A stretch of DNA of 42,080 nucleotides from IMG/VR virus record IMGVR_UViG_3300024265_000021, positions 1-42,080 of that record; one strand, 5' to 3'. Made by a program: the position numbers and the translations under genes. The notes beneath the pieces were generated by a model. It was not told where the DNA came from. It worked only from the letters and a program-made list of their open reading frames with translations, and did not search any database. Origin of the DNA: a virus. Every line of letters starts with the position of its first letter. The stretch's first letter is position 1. Below, one piece after another: positions 6,907 to 15,457 of the stretch.

Positions 6907-7291
6907 TATTGATATAGCTGGTATCTTACAAAACTTCGGAGCAGGTACAATAGGAGTTGATATATTTGCTGGACTTGACCAACCGTCTTCTCCCTCTGAT
7001 ATAATATTCGTTGTGAATACAGGTACTTATCAGCCTAATGTCGCTAACTTGGACTATTCTTACCCAAGCTGTCAAGTAACAATTAGGAGTGATAAGGGAA
7101 GCCGATCAGCATGTGACGATAGAACAGAAGAGGTGATAAACATTTTACACGGACTCACTAATTATTCTATCAATGAAAATAGGTACGTACAGATATTTCA
7201 GAACTCAGGTCCTATAAGCTTATTAGAAGATGGTACTATGAGACCGAAGAATATTGTTAACTTTAATTCAATGAGAACTACAATAACATAG
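6893..7291 (+). CDS. Tail terminator-like minor protein
   Basis: This 132-residue protein begins within the preceding gene. YPSCQVTIRSDKGSR, then EEVINILHGL, YVQIFQNSGPISLLEDG and RPKNIVNFNSMR follow the pattern of phage tail terminator/minor capsid proteins. These are small alpha-beta proteins that cap the tail tube and contain an RP-x-x-VNF strand near the C-terminus. Position between gp10-like and tail tube genes agrees. Confidence 0.7.
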   Translation: MALIDIDIAGILQNFGAGTIGVDIFAGLDQPSSPSDIIFVVNTGTYQPNVANLDYSYPSCQVTIRSDKGSRSACDDRTEEVINILHGLTNYSINENRYVQIFQNSGPISLLEDGTMRPKNIVNFNSMRTTIT

Positions 7292-7300
7292 AGGTGATAT

Positions 7301-7735
7301 ATGGCGACAGCAGCATTAGCTGGTAAACAAGCTCTTGTTCAGATTGGTAGTGGTGGACCACCACCTACTGCTTGGGCCGAAATAGTAGAAGTATATGATA
7401 TAGGAGAGCTTCCTGTAGAACGTGCAATTTATGATGTAACTGGACATAGTTCTAGTTTTTATAGAGAAACTATATCTGGCCTGTACGTTATATCTAGTCT
7501 TACTATGGGCGCAAACTATGTTAAAGCACAGTATGAGACTCTTTTTTCTAAAATAGGAGAGGATGATCCCGCCTTAGCTATAGATTATTACAGATTGTTG
7601 TATCCAGATGATTTTTATCATGAATTTCAAGCAAGTGTTACCAATGTTACTCCTGTAACTCCTTTAGATGATAGGTTGACTTACAACTTAACATTAACTA
7701 TAAGTGGAGCAATAGTAACAGGAACATTGCCTTAA
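7301..7735 (+). CDS. Major tail tube protein
   Basis: It has 144 residues, with GAGGTG before the ATG. The sequence ALVQIGSGGPPPTAWAEI, a long loop, then LTYNLTLTISGAIVTG at the C-terminus fits the beta-barrel tube fold of siphovirus tail proteins. It lies immediately before the two-frame tail chaperone, the usual place for the tube gene. There is no extra C-terminal Ig-like domain. Confidence 0.75.
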   Translation: MATAALAGKQALVQIGSGGPPPTAWAEIVEVYDIGELPVERAIYDVTGHSSSFYRETISGLYVISSLTMGANYVKAQYETLFSKIGEDDPALAIDYYRLLYPDDFYHEFQASVTNVTPVTPLDDRLTYNLTLTISGAIVTGTLP

Positions 7736-7756
7736 CTAATATAACGTGGGGTTTAT

Positions 7757-8122
7757 ATGGAAGAAAGAAAGATATTAAACAAAAATGACATTCTTAGGGT
7801 GGACGACTCATCTTTCGTAGAGGTTTTTGTAAAAGAATGGGACGGACATGTTAGGCTTCATGTAATAAGTGCTAAGGATCGTTTAGAATTTGAAGGTAAA
7901 TATACCGGTGAGAGTGGAGTTATTAACTTTAAACATAATGATGCTCCTCTCGACCTGTTAGTTTCTTCTTTAAGGACTGATAGTGGTTCTCCTATGTTTA
8001 CAAGAGATGAGATAGCAATATTGGGCAATAAGAATGGAAGAGTAGTACATGAGTTGTTTCATAAATCTCTTGAAATAAACTGGATGACTAGAGAAACAGA
8101 AGAAGAAGTTAAAAAAAAATAG
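7757..8122 (+). CDS. Tail assembly chaperone, upstream frame (G-like)
   Basis: This 121-residue acidic protein lies between the tube and tape-measure genes. It contains KEWDGHVRLHVISAKDRLEFE, similar to gpG-like chaperones, and ends in a charged EEEVKKK. Its last sense codons are nine consecutive A's followed directly by TAG, so a -1 slip yields a longer G-T fusion of about 242 residues. The chaperone binds the tape measure during tail assembly and is not usually in the virion. Confidence 0.8.
   Translation: MEERKILNKNDILRVDDSSFVEVFVKEWDGHVRLHVISAKDRLEFEGKYTGESGVINFKHNDAPLDLLVSSLRTDSGSPMFTRDEIAILGNKNGRVVHELFHKSLEINWMTRETEEEVKKK
8111..8119 (+). promoter_or_regulatory. -1 ribosomal frameshift slippery site (A9)
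   Basis: Nine A's read as AAA AAA AAA in frame, with the stop TAG next at 8120. Slipping back one base on A-AAA-AAA continues with ATA GAA AAG and joins the frame of the downstream chaperone ORF without a stop. This matches the conserved lambda G/GT arrangement. I could not identify a clear stimulatory pseudoknot downstream. Confidence 0.85.
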
Positions 8123-8484
8123 AAAAGTCACCGACTCGCTTGTTCATGTTTAGGCTTGCGTTGTCTCTTGGGTGTACTGTTAAAGAGTTGTCTGATAGGA
8201 TTGACTCTAGGGAGCTAACTGAATGGATTGTATATTATTCAATAGAGCCTTTTGGAAACTCTGTAGAAGGTTACAGGGACGCATTAACTTGTGCAACAAT
8301 AGCTAATGCTGGCCTTTTGTCTTCTGCACCTAAGCTTTTGAAAACAAAACCTTTCCATCCTAAAGACTTTATGGTGGGTGGACGAAAAGATACTCAAACA
8401 CAGACATGGGAACAACAGAGGTTATTAATGGATAAGAACATGATAACCCACAATACTTGTTTAAGAAATAAAAAGAGTGTGTAG
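8119..8484 (+). CDS. Tail assembly chaperone, frameshift extension (T-like)
   Basis: This is the second half of the chaperone, read after the -1 slip at 8111-8119. It adds about 121 residues beginning IEKSPTRLFMFRLALSLG, with helical ELSDRIDSRELTEWIVYYSIEPFG typical of T-like partners. The only independent start in frame is a TTG at 8140 with no ribosome site, so expression by frameshift is much more likely. It ends two bases before the tape-measure gene. Confidence 0.8.
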   Translation: MEKSPTRLFMFRLALSLGCTVKELSDRIDSRELTEWIVYYSIEPFGNSVEGYRDALTCATIANAGLLSSAPKLLKTKPFHPKDFMVGGRKDTQTQTWEQQRLLMDKNMITHNTCLRNKKSV

Positions 8485-8486
8485 CT

Positions 8487-10100
8487 ATGATAGTAGGTGT
8501 TTTAAAAGCATTATTCACAATTGACGCAACCAAGTTTGTATCTGGAATGGAAGATGTGAAGTCAGCTACTAAACAAGCAGAGAAAAGCATTAAGAGTACT
8601 TCAAGTTCGCTTCTTGGGCTAAAAAGTAAGCTTATGATAACTGGAGCTGCAGCGATAGCAACAGCAGTTAAGTTGACTAGGATAGCTAGGGAAGTGGAGT
8701 CGATAGACAAAAAACTTCTATTCGCTACGGGTAGTATAGGAGCAGCTGAAGACGCATTCTCATATCTCAGAAAAGAGTCAGAAAGATTGGGTGTATCTCT
8801 AAAGGTACTATCTAAAGAGTACGGAACATTTGTTGCTGCCTCTAAGAGCAGTAAAATGACAGTAGATGAAGTAAGAGCTGTATTTACTGCTGTAGCAGAA
8901 GCAGCTGCTGTTTTAAGAATGGATACAGAAGCCACTAAGTTATCATTTTTGGCACTTAGCCAGATGATGAGTAAGGGCGTTGTCCAATCAGAAGAGCTAA
9001 AAAGACAACTGGGTGACCACTTACCAGGTGCAGCACAGATAATGGCTAAGGCTCTAGGCGTAAGCATTAGAGAGATGAACAAGATGATGCAGACTGGTGG
9101 TTTGCTAGCATCTGAAGTTCTTCCTATGTTTGCCAAGACGTTGCATGAAGAGGTTGTTCCTGGGCTAGAAGAATTAGACGAATCATTGGCTGCTGCTGTT
9201 GGAAGAATGCAATCAGCATGGTTTGAGTTTAACAGACTATTCTTGGGTGAAGAGTCTCTTATTACTCAATCTCTAAAGCTAATGGCTAATACTGCGACAG
9301 GATTATTAGACGCTGTAACACATGGCTTTGACACTGGATCTTTGTTGGCTGGCACTGTACAAGAGCTGGATAGACTCTCGGATTTATACAATAATGTTGG
9401 AAAAGAGATAATTGAGATAGAAGAAGAAGTACAGAAGAAACTATACGAAGTAGACTACGATGGCTTGCAGAAAAGAATAAAGATTCAACAGGCAGCTTTC
9501 AATGAAGAGAAACGTCTGTTCGAAGAGAGAAATAAAGATATAATAGACTTTTTCGAGAATACTTTAGATTCTACTCTTAGTGCAATGCAAGAATGGGCTA
9601 CCGGTGGTAAGGTTTCTTTCAAAGACTTCACAGATTCTATCTTAAAAGATATGATGCGAATAGTTCATCAAGCATTAGTTGTAAAACCACTTATGGAATC
9701 CTTACGAGCTTTCTTAGACGTTAAAGAACAAGGCGGAGATTACGGTGGTGGATTTTTCACTACTCTATTCTCTTTCTTAGGAAGTGCTTTTAAGGGAGGG
9801 ACGAAAGCTTTTGCTGATGGTGGAATGATAACTGAACCAATAGCTGGGATAGGCCTTTCTTCTGGCACTAGATATACATTTGGTGAAGAAGGAAAAGAAG
9901 CTGTAATCCCTGCAAAAGATATGAAGCAAACAGAGTCAGCTGGAGCTGGCAATGTAGTAAACGTTAATATTAATGCTCTGGATAGTAGATCTGTCGCAGA
10001 GTTGATGAGAGATAACCCAAACGCTGTGATAGCTCCTATTTCTGATGCGTTACAGGGCGGCGATAGAGGACTTATGGCTGCTTTAAGAGGTGCTGTATGA
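8487..10100 (+). CDS. Tape measure protein (short, 537 aa)
   Basis: It is the longest helical protein after the chaperone. The N-terminus, including FTIDATKFVSGMEDVKSATKQ, is typical of tape-measure N-termini. Hydrophobic helices follow, then a lambda gpH-like QSEELKRQLGDHLPGAAQIM, and a C-terminal ADGGMITEPIAGIG...FGEEGKEAVIP motif seen in many tape measures. By the usual 0.15 nm per residue, a tail near 80 nm would be expected. No lysozyme or peptidase insert is seen. Its end overlaps the next start (ATGA). Confidence 0.88.
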   Translation: MIVGVLKALFTIDATKFVSGMEDVKSATKQAEKSIKSTSSSLLGLKSKLMITGAAAIATAVKLTRIAREVESIDKKLLFATGSIGAAEDAFSYLRKESERLGVSLKVLSKEYGTFVAASKSSKMTVDEVRAVFTAVAEAAAVLRMDTEATKLSFLALSQMMSKGVVQSEELKRQLGDHLPGAAQIMAKALGVSIREMNKMMQTGGLLASEVLPMFAKTLHEEVVPGLEELDESLAAAVGRMQSAWFEFNRLFLGEESLITQSLKLMANTATGLLDAVTHGFDTGSLLAGTVQELDRLSDLYNNVGKEIIEIEEEVQKKLYEVDYDGLQKRIKIQQAAFNEEKRLFEERNKDIIDFFENTLDSTLSAMQEWATGGKVSFKDFTDSILKDMMRIVHQALVVKPLMESLRAFLDVKEQGGDYGGGFFTTLFSFLGSAFKGGTKAFADGGMITEPIAGIGLSSGTRYTFGEEGKEAVIPAKDMKQTESAGAGNVVNVNINALDSRSVAELMRDNPNAVIAPISDALQGGDRGLMAALRGAV

Positions 10101-10711
10101 GTTACCCATCGTTACCAATTTACCCAGACATAATAACAGGTATCCCAGGCACTATACCTTTTGATTATACTGCACTTCAACCTGTCTTAAAGACTGATTT
10201 TGCATCTGGAAGAGAGGTTAGGAGACAGATTTGGAGTTCTCCAAGAAGAACAATAGTTGTATACTACAAGAGACTTACATATGATCAAGCCCAATCTTTC
10301 TGGGAATTTTATAGATCAATGGATGGTCCTCTTACTTCATTTGTTTTCTTTTTTCCAGAACAACGTGCTTACTTCGACGAGTCGTTCGGAACAAGCGATG
10401 GAACAGAGAATATAATCAATCTTCCTTGCAAAGGACTTCAAACTGGAGAATCTTTTGTTTTAAGAAGAGGAAATGTAGTATTAAACTACCCGGCTGACTT
10501 TACTCTTTCCTTAGGTACTGGACCAAATGGAGAGGATCAGGCTGATCTTGATGTGCCTGGATCAATAGGCCAAACATATTTCTTCTCATTCACTGGAAGA
10601 TTAAAAATGAAGGGTAGATTTGAAGATAAACCTTTAAGATTTAATGAAGAAAAAGGCTTATCATCAGATATGACTGTAAGGATAATAGGTCTTCAATTGG
10701 AGATTGCTTAA
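10097..10711 (+). CDS. Distal tail-like protein (DUF2460/GTA gp12-like)
   Basis: This 204-residue protein contains TYDQAQSFWEFYRSMDGPLTSFVFFFPEQ, the recognisable part of DUF2460-type tail proteins, which sit at the tube end in GTA and lambda-like tails. It lies between the tape measure and the DUF2163-like gene, the conserved order in this tail type. Starts and stops overlap on both sides, so it is translated as part of the block. Confidence 0.75.
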   Translation: MSYPSLPIYPDIITGIPGTIPFDYTALQPVLKTDFASGREVRRQIWSSPRRTIVVYYKRLTYDQAQSFWEFYRSMDGPLTSFVFFFPEQRAYFDESFGTSDGTENIINLPCKGLQTGESFVLRRGNVVLNYPADFTLSLGTGPNGEDQADLDVPGSIGQTYFFSFTGRLKMKGRFEDKPLRFNEEKGLSSDMTVRIIGLQLEIA

Positions 10712-11358
10712 TGAGAAATATCAACCAAGATCTTATATCAGGACTTGCTTCTGAGACGTACAGACCTTGTGTCCTTATAAAGTTGGATGACGGAGACGAA
10801 CAGATATACTACACCACATGGGATTGCGCTATAGAAAACGGTGGAAATGTCTATTACCCTAGGGGAATGGAATTTAATACTGTTAAATATGGTACATCAT
10901 CTGTTGTAGACAACATTTCAATGAAGCTAGACGATACAAATAGAGCTATTTATTCATTTCTGTCAGCTCAACCTCCAGGTGGAATAAATGCTACTCTTAC
11001 TTTAGCTGTTTTAGATAAGTACTGCGATGTACTAGGTGCAACTGACATCTTTTTAGGAAGCGTTAGCGAATGGTCATATAGTCCAACAATATTGTCTTGT
11101 AGGATAACTTCTATTTTTGTACAATGGACTAATGTAACAACGCATGTGTTTTCTGGTAGTTGTAGGTGGACAATATTTAAAGGAACTGAATGTAAATACG
11201 TAGGCGATGCTACTGAATGCGACAGAAAGTACGATACGTGTGAAGCTTTCGAGAATGTACACAACTTTGGTGGGTTTAGATGGACACAGAGCTTAGAAGA
11301 TAAAGAAGAAACCAAAACATACAAGAATCCAATGAGGTGGCCATATGGTAGGCGGTAG
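10711..11358 (+). CDS. Tail tip hub protein with Cys cluster (DUF2163/lambda gpL-like)
   Basis: The protein has 215 residues. The C-terminal region carries GSCRW, FKGTECKY, ATECDR and YDTCEAF, giving Cys151, 161, 170 and 177 in the spacing of DUF2163/gpL proteins, where four Cys hold an iron-sulfur cluster. NFGGFRW follows, also typical. The N-terminal half is the beta-rich tip domain. It pairs with the next NlpC/P60-like gene, as in GTA gp13-gp14. A virion iron-sulfur cluster is expected from the family; the sequence shows the ligands. Confidence 0.82.
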   Translation: MRNINQDLISGLASETYRPCVLIKLDDGDEQIYYTTWDCAIENGGNVYYPRGMEFNTVKYGTSSVVDNISMKLDDTNRAIYSFLSAQPPGGINATLTLAVLDKYCDVLGATDIFLGSVSEWSYSPTILSCRITSIFVQWTNVTTHVFSGSCRWTIFKGTECKYVGDATECDRKYDTCEAFENVHNFGGFRWTQSLEDKEETKTYKNPMRWPYGRR

Positions 11359-11785
11359 TCGATTATTATCAAGCTTTGTTTACTCACAAATAGGCAAAAA
11401 GTATAATATTGGTTCTAGCGATCCTAACCATACAGATTGTTTTAAGATGTTAGAGGAATATGTATCTTTTCATGACATACAATTCCCAGAAGAGTACGAT
11501 GGGCTGTCTAAAGATAACTACGGTGAAAAATACACAGAAGACCCAGAAGGAACTATGGGCAAACTTCAAAAGTTTATGTCTACTTTTCTTATTAAGGATG
11601 ATGAAAACAAGAGTTTACCTGGATGTGTAATTATTCTTAAGTGTATTAACGATAGAATCGCACTCGGAATAGATTGTGGAAACGGATATGTTCTTACTGT
11701 AAGCGACACCAATGGTTGTGTCGTAGAAAGAAAAATAAACTTTAAGATAGTGGAGGTTTACAAATGCCAGCTGCAATCCCTATAG
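11345..11785 (+). CDS. NlpC/P60-like tail protein, probably catalytically degenerate
   Basis: Size (146 aa) and position after the gpL-like gene fit the GTA gp14/lambda gpK-type peptidase that opens the cell wall during DNA entry. HTDCFKMLEEYV gives the candidate Cys32 in the right context. The usual HVGI strand, which holds the catalytic His, reads ALGI here (Ala106), and the later position often His is Thr118. So the peptidase may be inactive or may use another residue. It overlaps the next gene by 22 bases. Confidence 0.65.
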   Translation: MVGGSRLLSSFVYSQIGKKYNIGSSDPNHTDCFKMLEEYVSFHDIQFPEEYDGLSKDNYGEKYTEDPEGTMGKLQKFMSTFLIKDDENKSLPGCVIILKCINDRIALGIDCGNGYVLTVSDTNGCVVERKINFKIVEVYKCQLQSL

Positions 11786-14337
11786 CGGCTCAGATTGCTG
11801 CTGCAAGTATTGCTGGTGCTGTTGGGCTTGGAGGCTTAACAAGCGCAGCTATAGTAGCTGGAGCTGGAATGCTCGGAGCATATGTAGCTTCTAAGATAAT
11901 GGGTAGCGATGCAGGGAATCATATAGATGCTTTGGCTAATATAAAGCTGAATACTAGCACTACTCAAAGGACTGTTCCTCTTATATACGGCGAACACAAA
12001 GTAGGTAGTAATGATGTGTTCATAGAAGTATCTAAAACAGGAACAAAGTACTTATACATCGTTCACTGTCTTGGTGAAGGAGAATGCGAAGGAATATCAC
12101 AAGACAAGAATGGCGTAGACCAAGTATTCGTAAATGAGAAACTAGCATCGACATATAAATCAGGTGTGATACAATATTGGTTTCATTCAGGCACAAACAC
12201 TCAAGAAGTAGATACTAATATATCATTAGCCCTCGGTGGAAAGTTCACCGACCCTATGATAAACACTTCTTACGTACTATTTAAAATAAAGTATGATAGA
12301 AAAACATTTTCAGGAATTCCATCAAGAACGGTAATTCTTAAAGGTATAAAGATATACGACTACAGAACGTCGACAACCGCTTGGAGTCAGAACCCCGCAC
12401 TAATTTTATATGACTACATGACTAATGATAGATACGGCCTTGGGTGGGATACTTCTATATTCGATACTGGCTCAGGCTCTACTTGGGAATCTGCTGCTAA
12501 TTATTGCGATATAAATGAAGCATGCGCTGGTAAGCCTATGTACTACATAGATTATTATGTTGGTTCTCAGATGCGATCACAATCGATCATAGATACAATA
12601 CTTAGTCATTTTCGTGGCTCTCTTTCGTGGTTTGCTGGTACAATATATTTAACGTACACTGATCTTAGATATGAAGCTCCAATATTTGCTATAACAGACG
12701 ACGATATAGCCAGAACGCCTGCTCAACATGATATAATATCTGTATCTCAACCTAGTTCTTTCGGTATTCCAGACGGAGTGCTAGTAAAATACTATAATAA
12801 AAGAAATAACTGGACTTTAGATGATATCCCAATAGGGGATACAAAAGGAAATATACAGCAGATAGTGTTCAATGCTTTCACTGATAGAGGGTTAGCACTT
12901 GATCTTGGAAGATATACACTTGAAAGAAACAGACTCAACAAGGTAATATCACTTACTGCTAGAGCTGATTTAATAGAGCTTGATATAAATGATGTTGGAG
13001 TTTTACAGTCTTCTGAGCTTGGATTAACTAATCAGTTGGTAAGAGTTAAAGAGAGTAGCATAACTCCTGATGGACTAATGGTGCTTTCTCTAATACTTGA
13101 AGACTACAATCTATACGATTCTATATATGACAAAGACTTAACTAAATCATATGAGGTTGATCTTCCTAATGTAACTGATCCTCCTCCAGCTGTTTGGAAT
13201 ATATCTTTTGATGAAGAGCGTTATTTTAATAAGGGAACAGAATTTACAAGACTTAGTATCTTTTTCGACCAACCTATAGACTATCCTTGGTTTGACTATA
13301 TAGAGGTATATTACAAGCTAGACCCTGCTGATGATTTTGTTAAGATATTCAACGCTGCTGATGACTTTAGTATAGACCCTGCAGAGGAAAGAGCTACTTA
13401 TTACTTTATGTTTGTATCAGTCAATACTATAGGCGTCAGGCAAGACGATGAAGATGCAGCATATGTACAATATCAGATTGGTAGTAGTACTCTAGAAGAT
13501 AGACCTCCAAGTCCGACTGATGTTGTTATTGTCGGAAAAGATTTCCTAATAACAGGACCAGAAAATGATGAAGGCCTAGAGTACGAGATACGAATAGGAA
13601 CTACGGCTGTAGGTGAAGACGACATTTTTGGTGAAGCAATGACATTGTTTGTCATTAGGAGCAAATCTACAAGAATACCAATTGGATCACTTAGACCAGG
13701 AACATTCAATGTATGGGCAGCTACGTATAAAGATAACAATACTGTTGACGGAATTTATTGTTCTACTCCAGTAAAAAAAGAAATAACTTCTGAGACAGAA
13801 ATTCTATCACTACAAACATTTTTAATTAGCTATGCTCCTCTTTCGTTTGCCTCAGGAACTAATATAGGAACTGAGGTATATTCTGGGACAGCGCTAAGAC
13901 TATTAAAAGATGCTTCTTATCCAATGAGTGGTACATGGGCTTCGTATGAATACAATACTGGCTATTCTGGAACGAAAATGTCAAAGATTTACGTTGCATT
14001 TGTTGTCAGTAGATTAGGAGGTCCTAACAGAACTTGGCAAGGCATATCTGGATATAATTCTACTATTGGTAGCAGCTCATGGAACACATGTTTTACAACA
14101 GAGAGTGATAAGACTTGGAACGCATCAACACTTAACGCTGACAAGGCAGCTGGAGTTAATCTCAGGATTATGACTTCTACTACTCCAGGCGGACCTTACT
14201 CTGTATTTAATAGCGTAGAGGTAAACTATGTATTTACTAGATTCCAGTATTTCAGATTACAAGTCGATATAGTTGACGACTCTTTTGGATATAGAACATA
14301 TGTAGGTCCAATTAGTGTATACGTTTATACAACATAA
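11764..14337 (+). CDS. Tail tip central protein, gpJ-like
   Basis: This 857-residue protein begins with an Ala/Gly-rich hydrophobic segment (about 1-48), typical of the gpI/gpJ junction in lambda-like tips. It carries TTQRTVPLIYGEHKVG and the diagnostic NPALILYDYMTNDRYGLG, then a phage-tail_3-like hub domain, Fn3-like beta segments around 500-700, and a C-terminal adhesive-looking region of about 150 residues. GGAGG lies seven bases before ATG. It should form the tip and host-contact platform to which the next fibres attach. Confidence 0.85.
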   Translation: MPAAIPIAAQIAAASIAGAVGLGGLTSAAIVAGAGMLGAYVASKIMGSDAGNHIDALANIKLNTSTTQRTVPLIYGEHKVGSNDVFIEVSKTGTKYLYIVHCLGEGECEGISQDKNGVDQVFVNEKLASTYKSGVIQYWFHSGTNTQEVDTNISLALGGKFTDPMINTSYVLFKIKYDRKTFSGIPSRTVILKGIKIYDYRTSTTAWSQNPALILYDYMTNDRYGLGWDTSIFDTGSGSTWESAANYCDINEACAGKPMYYIDYYVGSQMRSQSIIDTILSHFRGSLSWFAGTIYLTYTDLRYEAPIFAITDDDIARTPAQHDIISVSQPSSFGIPDGVLVKYYNKRNNWTLDDIPIGDTKGNIQQIVFNAFTDRGLALDLGRYTLERNRLNKVISLTARADLIELDINDVGVLQSSELGLTNQLVRVKESSITPDGLMVLSLILEDYNLYDSIYDKDLTKSYEVDLPNVTDPPPAVWNISFDEERYFNKGTEFTRLSIFFDQPIDYPWFDYIEVYYKLDPADDFVKIFNAADDFSIDPAEERATYYFMFVSVNTIGVRQDDEDAAYVQYQIGSSTLEDRPPSPTDVVIVGKDFLITGPENDEGLEYEIRIGTTAVGEDDIFGEAMTLFVIRSKSTRIPIGSLRPGTFNVWAATYKDNNTVDGIYCSTPVKKEITSETEILSLQTFLISYAPLSFASGTNIGTEVYSGTALRLLKDASYPMSGTWASYEYNTGYSGTKMSKIYVAFVVSRLGGPNRTWQGISGYNSTIGSSSWNTCFTTESDKTWNASTLNADKAAGVNLRIMTSTTPGGPYSVFNSVEVNYVFTRFQYFRLQVDIVDDSFGYRTYVGPISVYVYTT

Positions 14338-14348
14338 CAGGAGAAAAA

Positions 14349-15053
14349 GTGTCTAATACATATTACCCAGATCCATATCAACCAACTAATTTAGTGTTAA
14401 GTGATATGGACAAGATAAACGATAACTTTGAGGCTCTAAGGACAGTTTTCTCAAGTTCTAGTGGACCTGCTATACCTGTAGCTTTTCAATTTTGGGCTGA
14501 TAGTCTTAACAACCTTATAAAAGTCAGAGACCAATTGAACTCTAATTGGCTGCCGATGTTTAATGTTGAAGACAATGAAATTATTATTCAAGACACTGTC
14601 AGAAAAGGATCTATAGTAGAAGGTGAAGATATTGATCCAGCTTCATGTACACTTAATACATGCAGTGGTGGTGGCAGCTCAGGAATGAACCTACCAAGCG
14701 AGGTCATAGGTAGCGGTGTTTACTCTATATCTATTTCAGCACCTAGTGGTGGATTTGTAGATATTCCCTCACTTGAAGGTCTATTCTATGTTTATGATGG
14801 AATACCTGTCAGAGGAAGGATAAGGGTAGATACAGATTTCCCGCAAACAGTTACAGTAAGATATGAGATAGGGATTGAAACATCTACTGAGTCTGTACCT
14901 TTCGTAGCTCAAGGTGGTGCATGGAGTTCAGAAGTATTACTTACAACATCAGGGCTAGGTTGGCAAACTGTAAAGTGGCAAATAGATTGGGGTACGGTAT
15001 CCAGTGGAACGATAAATGTAAGAGGTCATTCGTTGAGTGAGGTAATAACTTAA
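14349..15053 (+). CDS. Tail fibre-like protein with C-terminal beta-sandwich module
   Basis: GTG start with AGGAG. The N-terminus, SDMDKINDNFEALRTVFSSS, is the short helical motif found at the start of many fibre proteins. After a Gly/Ser hinge (SGGGSSG), about 110 C-terminal residues form a module ending in INVRGHSLSEV. The whole of the next gene is a second copy of that module, and a third lies inside the 15458 gene. A trimeric fibre with carbohydrate-binding modules is the likely role. Confidence 0.6.
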   Translation: MSNTYYPDPYQPTNLVLSDMDKINDNFEALRTVFSSSSGPAIPVAFQFWADSLNNLIKVRDQLNSNWLPMFNVEDNEIIIQDTVRKGSIVEGEDIDPASCTLNTCSGGGSSGMNLPSEVIGSGVYSISISAPSGGFVDIPSLEGLFYVYDGIPVRGRIRVDTDFPQTVTVRYEIGIETSTESVPFVAQGGAWSSEVLLTTSGLGWQTVKWQIDWGTVSSGTINVRGHSLSEVIT

Positions 15054-15071
15054 TTATAACGGAGGTGTCTT

Positions 15072-15455
15072 GTGGCTAAAGCTTCTAATTTTCCTTGTGA
15101 TCTAGAGGGCGGACAAGCCTATCTAAGATCGTTGTCTGCCCCTACAGCTCAATATGAGACTCAACCTGGAATGGAAGGTGTTGTTTTTGTCTATAATGGC
15201 ATGAACTTGAGAGGAAGAGTACACGTTGACACTGACTTTTCTGATTCTATACAGGTTAGGCTAGTAGTAGGGTTAGTAGTGTCATCAGAGTCAGGATTTT
15301 TTTCTGCTATTGGTGGTGTATGGAGTCCAGAAATAAACTTAACAGGTGTATCTGCTACTGGATGGCAAAGTATTGAATGGCAAGTGAATTGGTATGCTAG
15401 ACCAAGCGGTACTATTACCGTAAGGGGTCACAACGTCAATCAAGTGGAAGTTTAA
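15072..15455 (+). CDS. Stand-alone beta-sandwich module, paralog of the 14349 C-terminus
   Basis: GTG start with a strong GGAGGTG. Nearly all of its 127 residues align with the C-terminal half of the previous protein. MEGVVFVYNGMNLRGRVHVD matches LEGLFYVYDGIPVRGRIRVD, GWQSIEWQVNW matches GWQTVKWQIDW, and TVRGHNVNQV matches NVRGHSLSEV. It looks like a duplicated adhesin or decoration module of the fibre. No N-terminal attachment region is present, so it may bind as a separate subunit. Confidence 0.6.
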   Translation: MAKASNFPCDLEGGQAYLRSLSAPTAQYETQPGMEGVVFVYNGMNLRGRVHVDTDFSDSIQVRLVVGLVVSSESGFFSAIGGVWSPEINLTGVSATGWQSIEWQVNWYARPSGTITVRGHNVNQVEV

Positions 15456-15457
15456 TC

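Noticed and set aside
8369-9136. Long open frame of 255 codons on the minus strand
   Set aside because: It lies fully opposite the chaperone and tape-measure genes, lacks a ribosome site and has composition typical of a reverse-strand shadow.
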